The notes under the pieces were generated by a model that was given only the letters and a program-made list of their open reading frames with translations, searched no databases and was not told the DNA's origin. A program made the translations under genes and the position numbers. From NCBI GenBank assembly GCA_016795035.1, contig JAEUIT010000077.1:1-64000 (forward strand): a stretch of DNA of 64,000 nucleotides, written 5' to 3'. This document shows, one piece after another, positions 46,212 to 55,443 of this stretch (position 1 is the first letter of the stretch; each line of letters begins with the position of its first letter). The stretch comes from Phycisphaerae bacterium. Lineage in GTDB: Bacteria > Planctomycetota > Phycisphaerae > Phycisphaerales > SM1A02.

Positions 46212-47135
46212 ATGCCCGCTCGTCGCCTGTCGCTTGCTCTCGCCCTCGCGCTCTTCGCCGTGTCCGATGCCGCGCGTGGCGATGTCGTGATCGGCGGCTT
46301 CAACGCCGCGCGCGGCGGCCAATTCTCGATCGCCGAAGGAAGCGCGGTCAGTCAGCTGCGCGCGGCGATGCTTGCCGCGGCGCCCGACGCGACCTTCACG
46401 GGAAGCGCCACGCTGACGCCGCGCTACCTCGCGACCGTCGACATCCTCTTCCTCTCGAGCGCCACCGCAGGCTCGGCCGCGATCACGCCGCTCTCGAGCG
46501 ACGAGCAGAATGCGCTGTCGCAGTTCGTCATGAATGGCGGCCGAGCGATTCTTGCGACCGACAACGAGACCTTCGCCGGCGCCAACTCGGATCCGGCAAA
46601 CGAGAGCCTCATCAACTTCCTCCAGCTCGACTCCGGCGGCACCGGCGCGGGGTGGCCGCAGACCGCGGAGATCCCGCAGCCGTTCCTCTGGCCGATCGCC
46701 ACCGGGCCGTACGGGCAGGTCTCGAGCTACGGCATCGGTTGGACCGGGTGGTACGAGGGGGTGATCCCGGCCACCGCGACGACGGTCGGCGTCGTCGCCC
46801 AGAATGGCGCGTTCGGCTTCCTGATCTTCCCGCCCGACGTCCTCGGGCCGACGAGCGGCGCGGTCGTCACCTACAGCGATTCGACGATGTTCGCCGACGG
46901 CTACTTCGAGACGAACGCGAACAACGTCACGCTCCTGAAGAACACCATCGCCTATCTCGTCGGCGCGGGCTCGTGCGCCCCCGACCTCACGAATGACGGC
47001 GCCGTCGACGGCGCCGACCTCGGCGTGATGCTCGGCGCCTGGAATACTGCCGATTCCGCGGCCGACCTCGACGACGACGGCGTCGTCGCGGGCTCCGACC
47101 TCGGCATCCTCCTCGGCGCGTGGGGGCCGTGCTGA
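46212..47135 (+). CDS. secreted protein with dockerin-like C-terminal repeats
   Basis: 307 residues; ATG 46212 has a strong ribosome binding site (GAGGAGAA). The signal peptide ends near the SDAARGDVV stretch. The middle domain (VVIGGFNAARGGQFS, VDILFLSSA, LSQFVMNGGRAILATDNETF) looks like a flavodoxin-like/glutamine amidotransferase-like domain used in secreted proteins. The C-terminal 55 residues are two EF-hand-like dockerin repeats (LTNDGAVDGADLGVMLGAW and LDDDGVVAGSDLGILLGAW) ending in GPC. Shares this tail with the genes at 6724 and 48599. Confidence 0.82.
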   Translation: MPARRLSLALALALFAVSDAARGDVVIGGFNAARGGQFSIAEGSAVSQLRAAMLAAAPDATFTGSATLTPRYLATVDILFLSSATAGSAAITPLSSDEQNALSQFVMNGGRAILATDNETFAGANSDPANESLINFLQLDSGGTGAGWPQTAEIPQPFLWPIATGPYGQVSSYGIGWTGWYEGVIPATATTVGVVAQNGAFGFLIFPPDVLGPTSGAVVTYSDSTMFADGYFETNANNVTLLKNTIAYLVGAGSCAPDLTNDGAVDGADLGVMLGAWNTADSAADLDDDGVVAGSDLGILLGAWGPC

Positions 47136-47558
47136 CGCGGTCGGCGTCACTCCGCGTTGCATGCGCCGTGACCGCGTGCGGTTCGCGGGCGCGCGTGGCG
47201 ACCTCCGAGCGCCGCCCTTCGACGAGCGGCCGCTGCGGTCGACCTACGACCTGAAGCGTTCCGTGACGGGAGCGGTCGTCACGCACGACTCCGACGAACT
47301 CTCGGCCTCGCGATCGCGCGCTTGCCCGGCAGCGCCGCGACGAGGTGCGGCGCGAAATCGTCCTTCGCAATGGCGAGTGAGTCGGCCTCGCGATCGCATC
47401 AGCGTCTCGTCTTCGTCTCAAAAGGTCCGTGCCGTCGCGCGACCGTTTGGGGATCAATCCCGATACTGGGCGCGAGTTGCAAAGTTCGTCGCCTCGGGTG
47501 ACCACTGGCACCGTCCGTTGTCGTAAGGTGCTCGATTCACCCTCGACGACGACTTCTG
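47136..47558. other. intergenic region upstream of the desaturase gene
   Basis: 423 bp. No convincing gene on either strand and no obvious repeat beyond a few CGCGATCG-type palindromes. It should contain the desaturase promoter, possibly near 47460-47540 where A/T content rises. Confidence 0.45.
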
Positions 47559-48602
47559 ATGCTCACGAACGCCGCTCCGCGCCCGACCCATCACGCGCCC
47601 GATCACACCGACACCGAACGACTCACCTCGTCGGCGCACCACGCCGCGACGGTCGACGACGGCTACGCCGCGCGGCCGCCCCTCAAGGTCCAGATCGCGA
47701 TGCTGGCCGCGGTCATTCTCCCGTTCCTCGGCCTTCTCGCCGCGATCGTCCTCCTGTGGGGCACCGCGTTCGACTGGATGTACCTCGCGCTCTTCGTCGG
47801 CACGTACACGGTCACGGCGATGGGTATCACCGTCGGCTATCACCGGATGTACACGCATCGTGCGTTCACGGCGCCGAAGCCGGTCGCGGCGCTTCTCGCG
47901 ATCGCCGGTTCGATGGCGGCGCAGGGGCCGATCCTCTACTGGGTCGCGACGCACCGCCGGCACCACCAGCATTCTGACGACGACGGCGATCCGCACTCGC
48001 CGCACCTTCATGGCGACACGATCGCCGGCGCGCTCAAGGGCATGGTGCACGCCCACGTCGCGTGGCTTTTCCGCACCGACCACAGCAAGCTCGGCCGCTA
48101 CGTCGGCGATCTCACTCGCGATCCGTTCGTCTGCCGCCTGAGCCGTCTCTTCCCGCTGTGGGTCGCGCTCGGCCTCGTCCTTCCGGCCGTCTTCACCGGG
48201 CTTCTCACGATGAGTTGGAAGGGCGCGCTCCTCGGCTTCCTGTGGGGCGGTCTCGCCCGCATGTGCTTCTGCCACCACGTGACGTGGAGCATCAACTCGG
48301 TGTGCCACATCTGGGGCACGCAGCCATTCCACAACGGCGACGAAAGCCGCAACAACCCGGTCTTCGGCGTGCTCGCCTTCGGCGAGGGCTGGCATAACAA
48401 CCATCACGCGTTCCCGACGTCGGCCCGCCACGGCCTCGCATGGTGGCAGCTCGATATCAGCTACATCTTCATCCGGGCGCTTGAGGCGGTCGGCCTCGCG
48501 TCGAACGTGCGTGTTCCGACGGCGGAGCGACTCGAGGCGAAGAAGATCGCCGCGAAGCGCGGGGCGTATGAAGACGCCGAGCGCGCACGCTCCGCACCTT
48601 AG
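47559..48602 (+). CDS. acyl-CoA/fatty acid desaturase (delta-9 type)
   Basis: 347 residues. Di-iron membrane desaturase introducing a double bond into saturated acyl chains. Histidine boxes: HRMYTHRAF, HRRHHQHSD and HNNHHAF, plus WSINSVCHIWGTQPFHNGDESRNN. Four membrane segments are visible (about 44-66, 70-90, 103-120 and 198-220). The first 40 residues are a soluble His/Thr-rich lead. The 3' end overlaps the convergent gene at 48599 by 4 nt. Confidence 0.93.
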   Translation: MLTNAAPRPTHHAPDHTDTERLTSSAHHAATVDDGYAARPPLKVQIAMLAAVILPFLGLLAAIVLLWGTAFDWMYLALFVGTYTVTAMGITVGYHRMYTHRAFTAPKPVAALLAIAGSMAAQGPILYWVATHRRHHQHSDDDGDPHSPHLHGDTIAGALKGMVHAHVAWLFRTDHSKLGRYVGDLTRDPFVCRLSRLFPLWVALGLVLPAVFTGLLTMSWKGALLGFLWGGLARMCFCHHVTWSINSVCHIWGTQPFHNGDESRNNPVFGVLAFGEGWHNNHHAFPTSARHGLAWWQLDISYIFIRALEAVGLASNVRVPTAERLEAKKIAAKRGAYEDAERARSAP

Positions 48603-49402
48603 GACCAGTCGCCGAGAAGTGCCGCAAGATCCGCGGCGTCGACCGTGCCGCTCGCGTCGATGTCCGCGATGCAGGCGTCGCACGGTCCCCATGCGCCAAG
48701 CAGGAGCCCAAGGTCCGAGGCATTCACGCTGCCGTCGAGGTCGAGGTCCGCGGCGGACGGGCTCGTCGACAGGAAGAGCGTGAACGCGGCGTCATCGACC
48801 ATGGTTCCCGGGTTCGTCAGAGACGTCGACGAGAACGACGAGACGTGCAGCGTCCATGTCCCTCCTGACAGCGTGCCGGCGACGCGGACCGACTCGTCAT
48901 CGCCGATGAGCGACTCCGACACCACGACGCCGCCCGAGCCCGAGAGTGAAAGCTTCGTCTGCCCGTTCGCGTCCGCATGCAGGGCGGCGCCGAGGCGATA
49001 CGCCGTCCCGGCTGCAACGGTGAATGTGACGGTCGCGCTCGAACTGCCGACGCTGTAGCAGAATCCGCCCGGCGCCACGATCGTCGACGTCGACGCGGCG
49101 GCGCCCTCGGCCACGAAGCCGAAGGGGAGGAAGGCGCTGTCCTGACTCACGTCGAAGGACGCGGTGCCGTTGGCGAGCGAGGCGTTCGTGTCGAACGCGA
49201 TCGAGAACGGTGCGAGCGTCGGCGCGACGATGTCGACGATGTCCTGCTCGGACGTTGGCCCGAGGACCACGAACGAGTCGGCGGAGGCGGAACGCACCTG
49301 GCTGACCGGCACGATCGCCGAGCCCAAGGCGGCGGTGGAAACGGAGAGCATCCCGATGACGGAAGCGACGAGGGAAGGGGTGCGTGCGGACACGTGCGGC
49401 AT
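48599..49402 (-). CDS. secreted protein with dockerin-like C-terminus
   Basis: 267 residues; ATG 49402 has the ribosome binding site GGAGGAA. The signal peptide (LVASVIGMLSVSTAALGSAI) is followed by a beta-rich domain full of Ser, Thr and Val, typical of extracellular sandwich domains. The last 50 residues hold two dockerin-like repeats, LDLDGSVNASDLGLLLGAWGPC and IDASGTVDAADLAALLGDW. No catalytic motif recognised. Confidence 0.82.
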   Translation of the reverse strand: MPHVSARTPSLVASVIGMLSVSTAALGSAIVPVSQVRSASADSFVVLGPTSEQDIVDIVAPTLAPFSIAFDTNASLANGTASFDVSQDSAFLPFGFVAEGAAASTSTIVAPGGFCYSVGSSSATVTFTVAAGTAYRLGAALHADANGQTKLSLSGSGGVVVSESLIGDDESVRVAGTLSGGTWTLHVSSFSSTSLTNPGTMVDDAAFTLFLSTSPSAADLDLDGSVNASDLGLLLGAWGPCDACIADIDASGTVDAADLAALLGDWS

Positions 49403-49536
49403 GGGGTTCCTCCGAGGTGCGCTGGGACGACCTCCGGATTGTGCGTGGAGCGGCGGCGCGACGGCGCGGGAATCCGTCGAGATCGCGCACTGGCCAGACC
49501 CGTGCGCGATCTCAGAAGAGTGCGCGATCCCTAGTT

Positions 49537-49900
49537 CCTCCCCCACGCGTGCGTGGGGGAGGTACCGGCGCAGCCGGGGGTGGGGGCGGCTTGCCGTGCA
49601 CCGGCCGTCGCGCGGTCGCGCAGTGGCCAGACCGCTTCTGCCCGATCTGTCTCCGTCTCGGTCTCGGCTCTCTTCTCGTCTCTGACTTCTCGTCTCGTCT
49701 CGTCTCGGACTCTGACTTCTGACCGCTTATCTCGCTCGCCTGACGAGACGAGATGACAGGCAGCGGAGATCGAGACGAGACGAGCGAGCAGACTCAAGAA
49801 GTGAGCCGAGACCGAGACGGAGACAGATGGGGGTCGTCCGTCCTAGATCGCGCACGGGCCACAAGTCGCGCACTGGCCAGATCCGTGCGCCATGCTGGAT
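49537..49900. repeat. tandem repeat unit 1 (364 bp)
   Basis: Begins with a CCTCCCCCAC/GTGGGGGAGG hairpin and a GGCGCAGCCGGGGGTGGGGG stretch (REP-like), then a long inverted segment with perfect 26-bp arms (49645-49670 and 49803-49828, made of GTCTC/GAGAC units), and ends with two GCGCACTGGCCA-type copies (the first with one change). Confidence 0.9.
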
Positions 49901-50259
49901 CCTCCCCCACGCGTGCGTGGGGGAGGTACCGGCGCAGCCGGGGGTGGGGGCGGTTCGCGGTGCACCGGCCGTCGCGCGGTCGCGCACTGGCCAGACCGCT
50001 TCCGCCCGATCTGTCTCCGTCTCGGTCTCGGCTCTCTTCTCGTCTCTTACTTCTCGTCTCGTCTCGGACTCTGACTTCTGACCGCTTATCTCGCTCGCCT
50101 GACGAGACGAGATGACAGTCAGCGGAGATCGAGACGAGACGAGCGAGCAGACTCAAGAAGTGAGCCGAGACCGAGACGGAGACAGATGGGGGGCGTCCGT
50201 CCTAGATCGCGCACTGGCCACAAGTCGCGCACTGGCCAGACCCGTGCGCCATGCTGGAT
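49901..50259. repeat. tandem repeat unit 2 (359 bp)
   Basis: Near-identical copy of unit 1, again with perfect 26-bp inverted arms (50007-50032 and 50162-50187). Differences are a few substitutions and a deletion of one CGTCT pentamer. Confidence 0.9.
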
Positions 50260-50355
50260 CCTCCCCCACGCGCGCGTGGGGGAGGTACCGGCGCAGCCGG
50301 GGGTGGGGGCGGCTTGCCATGCCCGGCCATCGTGGGGTCGCGCACTGGCCAGACC
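50260..50355. repeat. tandem repeat unit 3, truncated
   Basis: Only the REP-like hairpin part and one GCGCACTGGCCAGA copy remain; the GTCTC/GAGAC inverted segment is missing. Confidence 0.8.
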
Positions 50356-50514
50356 CGTGCGCGTCGCCACACCGCCGTCGCGGCGATGATTCTCGACGCG
50401 ACACATGAAGCGGGACGCCCGCGCGGCCCCGCCGCCCCCGAGCCAGACCCGGACGAACCCTGCGCGAGCGACGGGCGCGACTGCGTGCGTTCGGCGGCCT
50501 CGCCGCGAAACCGC

Positions 50515-51114
50515 TCACTCTGGGCGATGGCCGCCCCGCGCCGCGCTCGCCGCCTTGCGCTGCGTGCCCTCCGCGTCCATCGCGGTGCGCGGGAGATTCA
50601 GGATCCCGAGGAATTGCTTCCACGGGCCAACCTCAACCTCCTGTTGCCACGCCATGGCCCTCGCGATTTGGGCGAGATGGTTGAGGTCGTGCGTCACCCA
50701 TGTTGCGAGCAGATTCTCGAGCGTCACCTCGCCGAGCGCCGGGTGACGTCCGCGCTTCGCAAGGTCCGCCTCGCTCAACGTTGCAGCTCGAAGCGTGTCG
50801 AGATTCGCGGCGCGAAGCCGGGCGAACTCGTCAAGTAGGTCGCCAAGCGATCGACCCGCGCTCGCCTCGAACTGCGCGTAGCGGTCATATTTTGGAAACG
50901 GCTCCGCCACGCCCCTCTCGAGGATAATGCGAAGCCGCGCCATCCAGTCGGTGCGCTCGCCGGTGATGAGGTGCCCGACGACGTCGTAGGGCGAGAACGT
51001 GTCCGGCCCGTACGTGCCGAAGGCGAAGCGCTCGGCCACGCCGCGCAGGAGCGCGTCGAGGACGCGCGGCGTGCGCTGAAGGAGATCGATGGCGTCAGGC
51101 AGGCAGAAGGTCAT
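50515..51114 (-). CDS. DinB-like protein
   Basis: 199 residues from ATG 51114 (GGGAGG upstream); a GTG at 51138 is an alternative. Four-helix DinB/YfiT-type fold with putative metal ligands: His in DVVGHLITGERTDW and the pair in WVTHDLNHLAQIARAM. Such proteins are often thiol- or metal-dependent transferases, but the substrate is unknown. The C-terminal 20 residues are charged and probably disordered. It has no obvious partner nearby. Confidence 0.85.
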   Translation of the reverse strand: MTFCLPDAIDLLQRTPRVLDALLRGVAERFAFGTYGPDTFSPYDVVGHLITGERTDWMARLRIILERGVAEPFPKYDRYAQFEASAGRSLGDLLDEFARLRAANLDTLRAATLSEADLAKRGRHPALGEVTLENLLATWVTHDLNHLAQIARAMAWQQEVEVGPWKQFLGILNLPRTAMDAEGTQRKAASAARGGHRPE

Positions 51115-51286
51115 GGTTCGCGAGTCCTCCCGCGTCACGCTAACAGGATCGAGGCGGGCCGGGCGTCGGGCACGCGGGAGCTTGGTCGGGGCCTATTGCG
51201 TCGGCCGCCGCCGCGACACGCGGACGGCTTGCTGCGATGATGCGGCCACGACGGTCCTCCGCGCGCATCGCGCCTGAGCTGCAACG

Positions 51287-52309
51287 ATGAGATCTTTCAA
51301 GACGACGCTAGCGCGCCTGCGCACCCCGATCGCCCTTGCGTTCTTGACGCTCCTGTTGGTCGGCTGCTTCGCGCTCCGACCCGTGCCGCCCGCGCCGGAT
51401 CTCGCGCTCGTGCCGAATGCCGCCACCCACGCGTCGTCGGCGTTCGATCGCAGCCTGCCGAACGAGATCGCGTCGGAGTGGGGGAGGCGCGGCGCGTTCA
51501 TCCTCGTGCACCCTTGGCTCAATGGCCGCGACGTCGGCTGGTTCATCCTCGACACGGGCGCGTCGGGCTCGACGATCTCGGCGGACGCCGCCGCCGCGGC
51601 GGGTCTTGCCGCGATAGGCAAGACCGTCATCGCCGGTCCGACGACGGCGGCCGCGTCGCCGATCGAGTCCACGGTCTACCGATGCGACGCGCTTCGACTC
51701 GGTCCGCTCACGCTGCAGGGGCTCTCGATGACGGGGCTCGATGTCGAGCATGCGTCGGGCACGTTCGGCCGACCGATCGCGGGCATCCTCGGGCAGAACG
51801 TCTTCACGAGCGCGATCGTCGAGCTCGACGGCCCGGCGCGCGCGGTGCGGTTGCATGCGGTCGACGACGTGCATCCCCTCGACGGGGCGACGATCGTGCC
51901 GATCGAGATGCGCCGCGGCCTGCCGCACGTGCGCGCGTCCTTCAGCCAGGTCCGCGACGCGCTCTTCCTCCTCGACACCGGCGCGAACGTCGGCGTGCAC
52001 GTCGCCGCGGAAGCGGTCGAGCGCGACGCGCTGCAGGAGGCCCGCGGCATCACGATCGATGGCGGGCAGGAGCTCCTCACGTTCGGTTCGAGCGAGCGCG
52101 TCGACGCGGGAACGATCGAGTCCTTCCGAATCGGGACCTTGGAGTGCGGCCCGCTCCGTGCGACATTCGGCCGACCGCGCGGCACCGAGCGACGGCGCGA
52201 CACCGGCGTCGATGGGCGGATCGGGATGGGAGTTCTCGTGCGACACGTCGTGGTGTTCGACGTGCCGAACGGGCGCGTGGCACTTGGTCCGGCCGCTCTA
52301 GTGCCATGA
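51287..52309 (+). CDS. pepsin/retropepsin-like aspartyl protease lipoprotein
   Basis: 340 residues. An N-terminal signal with lipobox LLVGC predicts a lipoprotein. Two aspartyl-protease motifs, FILDTGASGSTIS (Asp89) and LFLLDTGANVGVHVA (Asp230), lie 141 residues apart, so the chain carries both catalytic aspartates of a two-lobed enzyme. Each is followed by a hydrophobic-Gly segment (GILGQNVF; GMGVLV) of the kind expected after the DTG in this fold. The role is probably periplasmic proteolysis. It is followed closely by the zinc-ribbon membrane gene. Confidence 0.88.
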   Translation: MRSFKTTLARLRTPIALAFLTLLLVGCFALRPVPPAPDLALVPNAATHASSAFDRSLPNEIASEWGRRGAFILVHPWLNGRDVGWFILDTGASGSTISADAAAAAGLAAIGKTVIAGPTTAAASPIESTVYRCDALRLGPLTLQGLSMTGLDVEHASGTFGRPIAGILGQNVFTSAIVELDGPARAVRLHAVDDVHPLDGATIVPIEMRRGLPHVRASFSQVRDALFLLDTGANVGVHVAAEAVERDALQEARGITIDGGQELLTFGSSERVDAGTIESFRIGTLECGPLRATFGRPRGTERRRDTGVDGRIGMGVLVRHVVVFDVPNGRVALGPAALVP

Positions 52310-52374
52310 CCTCCGACGCGTGGTGCGTCGTGCGCCACTCCGCGTTGCTGCCATTTCGATATGCTCGTGTGTCG

Positions 52375-53316
52375 ATGGAGACGACCTGTCCGCGTTGCGG
52401 CTACGACCTCAGCGGCGCAAGCGGCTCGCATGACGACGCATCTCCGCCCGATGGCATCTGCACCGAGTGCGGCCTCACGTTCTCGTGGTCCGACCTTCGG
52501 CAGGGCAGGCTCCATCGGAGTCGCGTGCTGTCCGAGTACGCACGCTGGCGATGGCTGCCGGTCGCCTTGGTGATGACGCACCTCCTCGCCCATTGGCCGT
52601 GGTCGCTGTGGCGACGCGTACGGATCGAACTCCCGATCCGGGCGTCGCGGCTCCTCCTGCAACTCGCCGTTGCAGGCGCGATCGCGTATCTCATCGCCGG
52701 GCTCTGGGCCGTGAGCCTGCATACGAGAGCCGTGGGCGACTTCGTACGCACGCTTCGCCACCCGGCAGGCGTCGTTGAAGTGTGGACGCGCCCGGTCCTC
52801 GGACGACTGCAGACGATGGAGCTTCAGCCGTGGGGGACCCCCATGGCTCCCGGAGTCGCGATCGTCGCGCCGCGAGATTGGAATGTCGACACGGTCTGGA
52901 AGGGCACCTGTGTCCGCAGCCAGCCGCGCTTTCTCGTCGTTGCAGCCTGTACGACCGTCGCGAGCGGACTCGCGTTCGTCCTGTTGCCGGCGTCGCTCCG
53001 TCGCGCGAACGTCCGCGTGGCGCAGCTGGTGCGCGTGTGGTGCTACCTCACGATCACGCTGCCGACCTTCTGTCTCGCCGTCCTTGTCGTCCAACGCTTC
53101 GGCATCCTCCGCCCGCTCGTCCTCGGCAGCTCGATGCGCATCGGCTTCGTCGAATGGTGGCCAGCGCTCGTCTTCCTATGCGGCTGGCTCTTCGTCGGCT
53201 GGCGGGTGGCGCTCAAGCACTATCTCCGCGTTGCACACCCGACCGCCGTCGCCGCGGCGATGACGGCGATCGCGTTTCTCGGGGTGTTCGCGGTGGCGGC
53301 GGTCCTTCTTCTGTGA
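52375..53316 (+). CDS. zinc-ribbon membrane protein
   Basis: About 313 residues from ATG 52375 (METTCPRCGYDLSG); GTG 52369 and ATG 52306 are alternatives. The N-terminal zinc ribbon CPRCG and CTECG is followed by five membrane segments (about 60-80, 100-120, 180-203, 212-235 and 255-300). Such CPxCGYDL membrane proteins are numerous in planctomycetes; their function is not known. The ribbon resembles those of the three paralogues at 32-39.7 kb, but the rest does not. Confidence 0.75.
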   Translation: METTCPRCGYDLSGASGSHDDASPPDGICTECGLTFSWSDLRQGRLHRSRVLSEYARWRWLPVALVMTHLLAHWPWSLWRRVRIELPIRASRLLLQLAVAGAIAYLIAGLWAVSLHTRAVGDFVRTLRHPAGVVEVWTRPVLGRLQTMELQPWGTPMAPGVAIVAPRDWNVDTVWKGTCVRSQPRFLVVAACTTVASGLAFVLLPASLRRANVRVAQLVRVWCYLTITLPTFCLAVLVVQRFGILRPLVLGSSMRIGFVEWWPALVFLCGWLFVGWRVALKHYLRVAHPTAVAAAMTAIAFLGVFAVAAVLLL

Positions 53317-53361
53317 TGCGGAGCGGCGTCGCCTCTTCCATCCATCTCGTCCGAGAGTTCA

Positions 53362-53607
53362 GTGGACCTTGCGGTTCCCAAGCGCGGGACGATGGGAGCG
53401 CTGGGCGAGCAGATCACTCACAATGGAGAAGAGGATCGTTGGGCGAGCTGCCACGATGAGCGCGATGTAGCTCCAGTAGTCGCGCGTCGAGAAGTCCGTC
53501 GGGCAGTCGTCGAACTCTCGCGACCGCTCGGTGAGCAAGAAGCACCCAGCGCCGACGGTTCGATCGAACCGCCGATACGACGATGGAGAACCTGTCGTGT
53601 CTTGGAT
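53362..53607 (-). other. open frame continuing after the sulfatase stop
   Basis: After the sulfatase TGA, the same frame stays open for 82 codons. It contains a well-formed hydrophobic helix (YWSYIALIVAARPTILFSIV) and an acidic stretch before it. It has no start codon of its own at a plausible place. It may be the remnant C-terminus of a longer protein or a degraded neighbour gene. Confidence 0.35.
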
Positions 53608-55347
53608 TCAATCCGGCAAGGCTTCGGGCGAGGGCGTGCCCAGTTGGAAGCCCTCGGGGAGCGTGCCACCGGCGGGGCCGCCGATGAGGTAGCCGCCGAT
53701 GTTCACGCCACGCGGCGCTTGCGGGAACTGGAGGAACGTCATCTTGTGCCTTACCGTCAGCTCGACGGTCGGCGCGACGACCCAGGTCTTGGCCGTGGGA
53801 ATGCGCTCCTTGGGATCTTGATAGAGGTTGAAGAACCATCCCAACGTAGGATCTGTGACCTCCAGCTTCGCAGTATTGGTGATTCCGCCAAACACGCCGG
53901 GGCCGTCGTTCATCGGATAGATGTTGATCTGCTCGACGCGCTTGAATTCCTTCCACCGACTCCCGTAGAAGTCCGGGCCGTACCAGTGGAAGACCGTCTC
54001 TCGGCTCGACTCTTGGTTGTCGTCCTGGTCGGTCAGCAACCAAGACGTCTGGTCGATGCCATCAACATAGCGATCGCGCGGAATGGACTCGCCCGCACCG
54101 CCAAGGCGCACCGCCGTGTTGTACAGGTCCATCAAGTCGAAGAGCCCGTCGGAAACTCTGCCCGCCTTGATCATGCCCGGCCAATGGGCGATCCCGCTCA
54201 CTCGCACGCCGCCCTCCAACGTGGTTCCCTTCGCGCCGCGGAACGGCGTGTGGCCGGCGTCGCTCGTGAAGATGAGTGCGTTGGCCATCACGTCTTCCTC
54301 AGGCCCGTTGTCCGAGGTGCAATAGATAAACGTGTTCTCAAGTTGGCCTTGTTCCTTGAGCGTCTTCACTATCTCACCGAGCACCCAATCCACTTCCAGC
54401 ATGCCGTCCTTGTAAGGAGTGCCGGCGGGCGACTTACCTCGGAACCTTGGGTTTGGGTAATTCTTCGTGTGGACGCGGTTCATGGAGTGATACAGGAAGA
54501 ACGGCTTCTTGGCGGCGTTGGCGCGCTGGATGAAATCTTGCGACCAAGCAAGATACTTCTCCTCGAGCAGCGGCTCGGTTTGGAGATTGATTTCCTGATC
54601 GAGGGTTACGTCCGCGTCGCCCTTCTTCATGCGCACGGTGTGTCGGATGAACGCCACCTTGTCCATCTGCGCTGCGCGCTCCGCTTTATAGACCAACTCC
54701 GGGCTGATCTCGGGATCGCGGAAGTCGTGATACGTCGTATTCGCGCCCAGATTGCCGTAGTACTCGTCGAACCCGACGTCCGTGGGTCGCTGGCCCTTCT
54801 CCTCGCCCAAGTGCCATTTCCCCGCCATACCGGTCATGTAGCCGGCTTTCGCCAAGAGCGCGGCGCTCACAACCTCGCTCTCGATGCCCTTGGTGAGTTC
54901 GCCAGCAGCGGTGGGGCGGGTGAGTCCAGATCGCTGCGGAAGTCGACCGGTGAGGAGCGCCGCACGAGTCGGGGTGCATGATGGCTGCGAGTAGGCAGAC
55001 GTCATCTTCATGCCGTGTGCCGCAAGATCATCGATGTTCGGGGTAGGCGCGCCCACGGCGGCGCCGCCCCCGTAGCACCCTGGATCGCCCCAGCCCATGT
55101 CGTCGACGATGAAGATCAGGATGTTCGGCTTTCGACCAACCTTGTTCTGCAGCGCGGCCAGCTTCGCAGTCGCCTCTTCTTCCCACGAGGGGTGTGGAAT
55201 CGCGGGCTCCAAGTTTGCTGCCGTCTGCACGCACTTGAGGAATGGCGACTTGGCCTTCCAAAGTGAGTCTTGACCGAAGGCATGCGGCGTGTTGCTCGCA
55301 AGACAGAGAAGGAGGGCGGCGGTGGCTCGCAGGGGATTGGGGCGCAT
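53608..55347 (-). CDS. arylsulfatase (type I, formylglycine-dependent)
   Basis: 579 residues from ATG 55347 (GAGGAG upstream), with signal peptide MRPNPLRATAALLLCLASN. Alkaline-phosphatase superfamily: metal-binding ILIFIVDDMGWGDPG, the sulfatase signature CTPTRAALLTGR with Cys124 to be converted to formylglycine, MAGKWHLGE, and the VYCTSDNGPE-like YCTSDNGPEED. Predicted to be periplasmic or secreted, hydrolysing sulfate esters of polysaccharides, an abundant family in planctomycetes. A divergent AraC-family regulator starts 96 bp away. Codon use here is visibly less G/C-rich than in the core genes. Confidence 0.93.
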   Translation of the reverse strand: MRPNPLRATAALLLCLASNTPHAFGQDSLWKAKSPFLKCVQTAANLEPAIPHPSWEEEATAKLAALQNKVGRKPNILIFIVDDMGWGDPGCYGGGAAVGAPTPNIDDLAAHGMKMTSAYSQPSCTPTRAALLTGRLPQRSGLTRPTAAGELTKGIESEVVSAALLAKAGYMTGMAGKWHLGEEKGQRPTDVGFDEYYGNLGANTTYHDFRDPEISPELVYKAERAAQMDKVAFIRHTVRMKKGDADVTLDQEINLQTEPLLEEKYLAWSQDFIQRANAAKKPFFLYHSMNRVHTKNYPNPRFRGKSPAGTPYKDGMLEVDWVLGEIVKTLKEQGQLENTFIYCTSDNGPEEDVMANALIFTSDAGHTPFRGAKGTTLEGGVRVSGIAHWPGMIKAGRVSDGLFDLMDLYNTAVRLGGAGESIPRDRYVDGIDQTSWLLTDQDDNQESSRETVFHWYGPDFYGSRWKEFKRVEQINIYPMNDGPGVFGGITNTAKLEVTDPTLGWFFNLYQDPKERIPTAKTWVVAPTVELTVRHKMTFLQFPQAPRGVNIGGYLIGGPAGGTLPEGFQLGTPSPEALPD

Positions 55348-55443
55348 TTGAAGGGTACTCCTCGTCGTCATTCCGTTGGGTCGAAGCCAAACCCGCTCGA
55401 GAGCGAGATCGAGCCGCGATCGAGGTAGGATCTTGGGGCGTCG

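Larger units (their letters stand above)
49403..50514. other. 1.1-kb gene-free region with tandem repeat array
   Basis: No gene supported. It is filled by the tandem units at 49537, 49901 and 50260 and by about eight copies of TCGCGCACTGGCCAGA-like sequence, both inside and outside the units. Confidence 0.8.

Noticed and set aside
47161..47526. 121-codon open frame before the desaturase gene
   Set aside because: Low-complexity Arg/Ser/Ala translation and no ribosome binding site or homology.
49553..50408. Several short open frames inside the tandem repeat array
   Set aside because: They repeat with the units, are rich in Ser/Arg/Leu from GTCTC repeats, and have no start signals.
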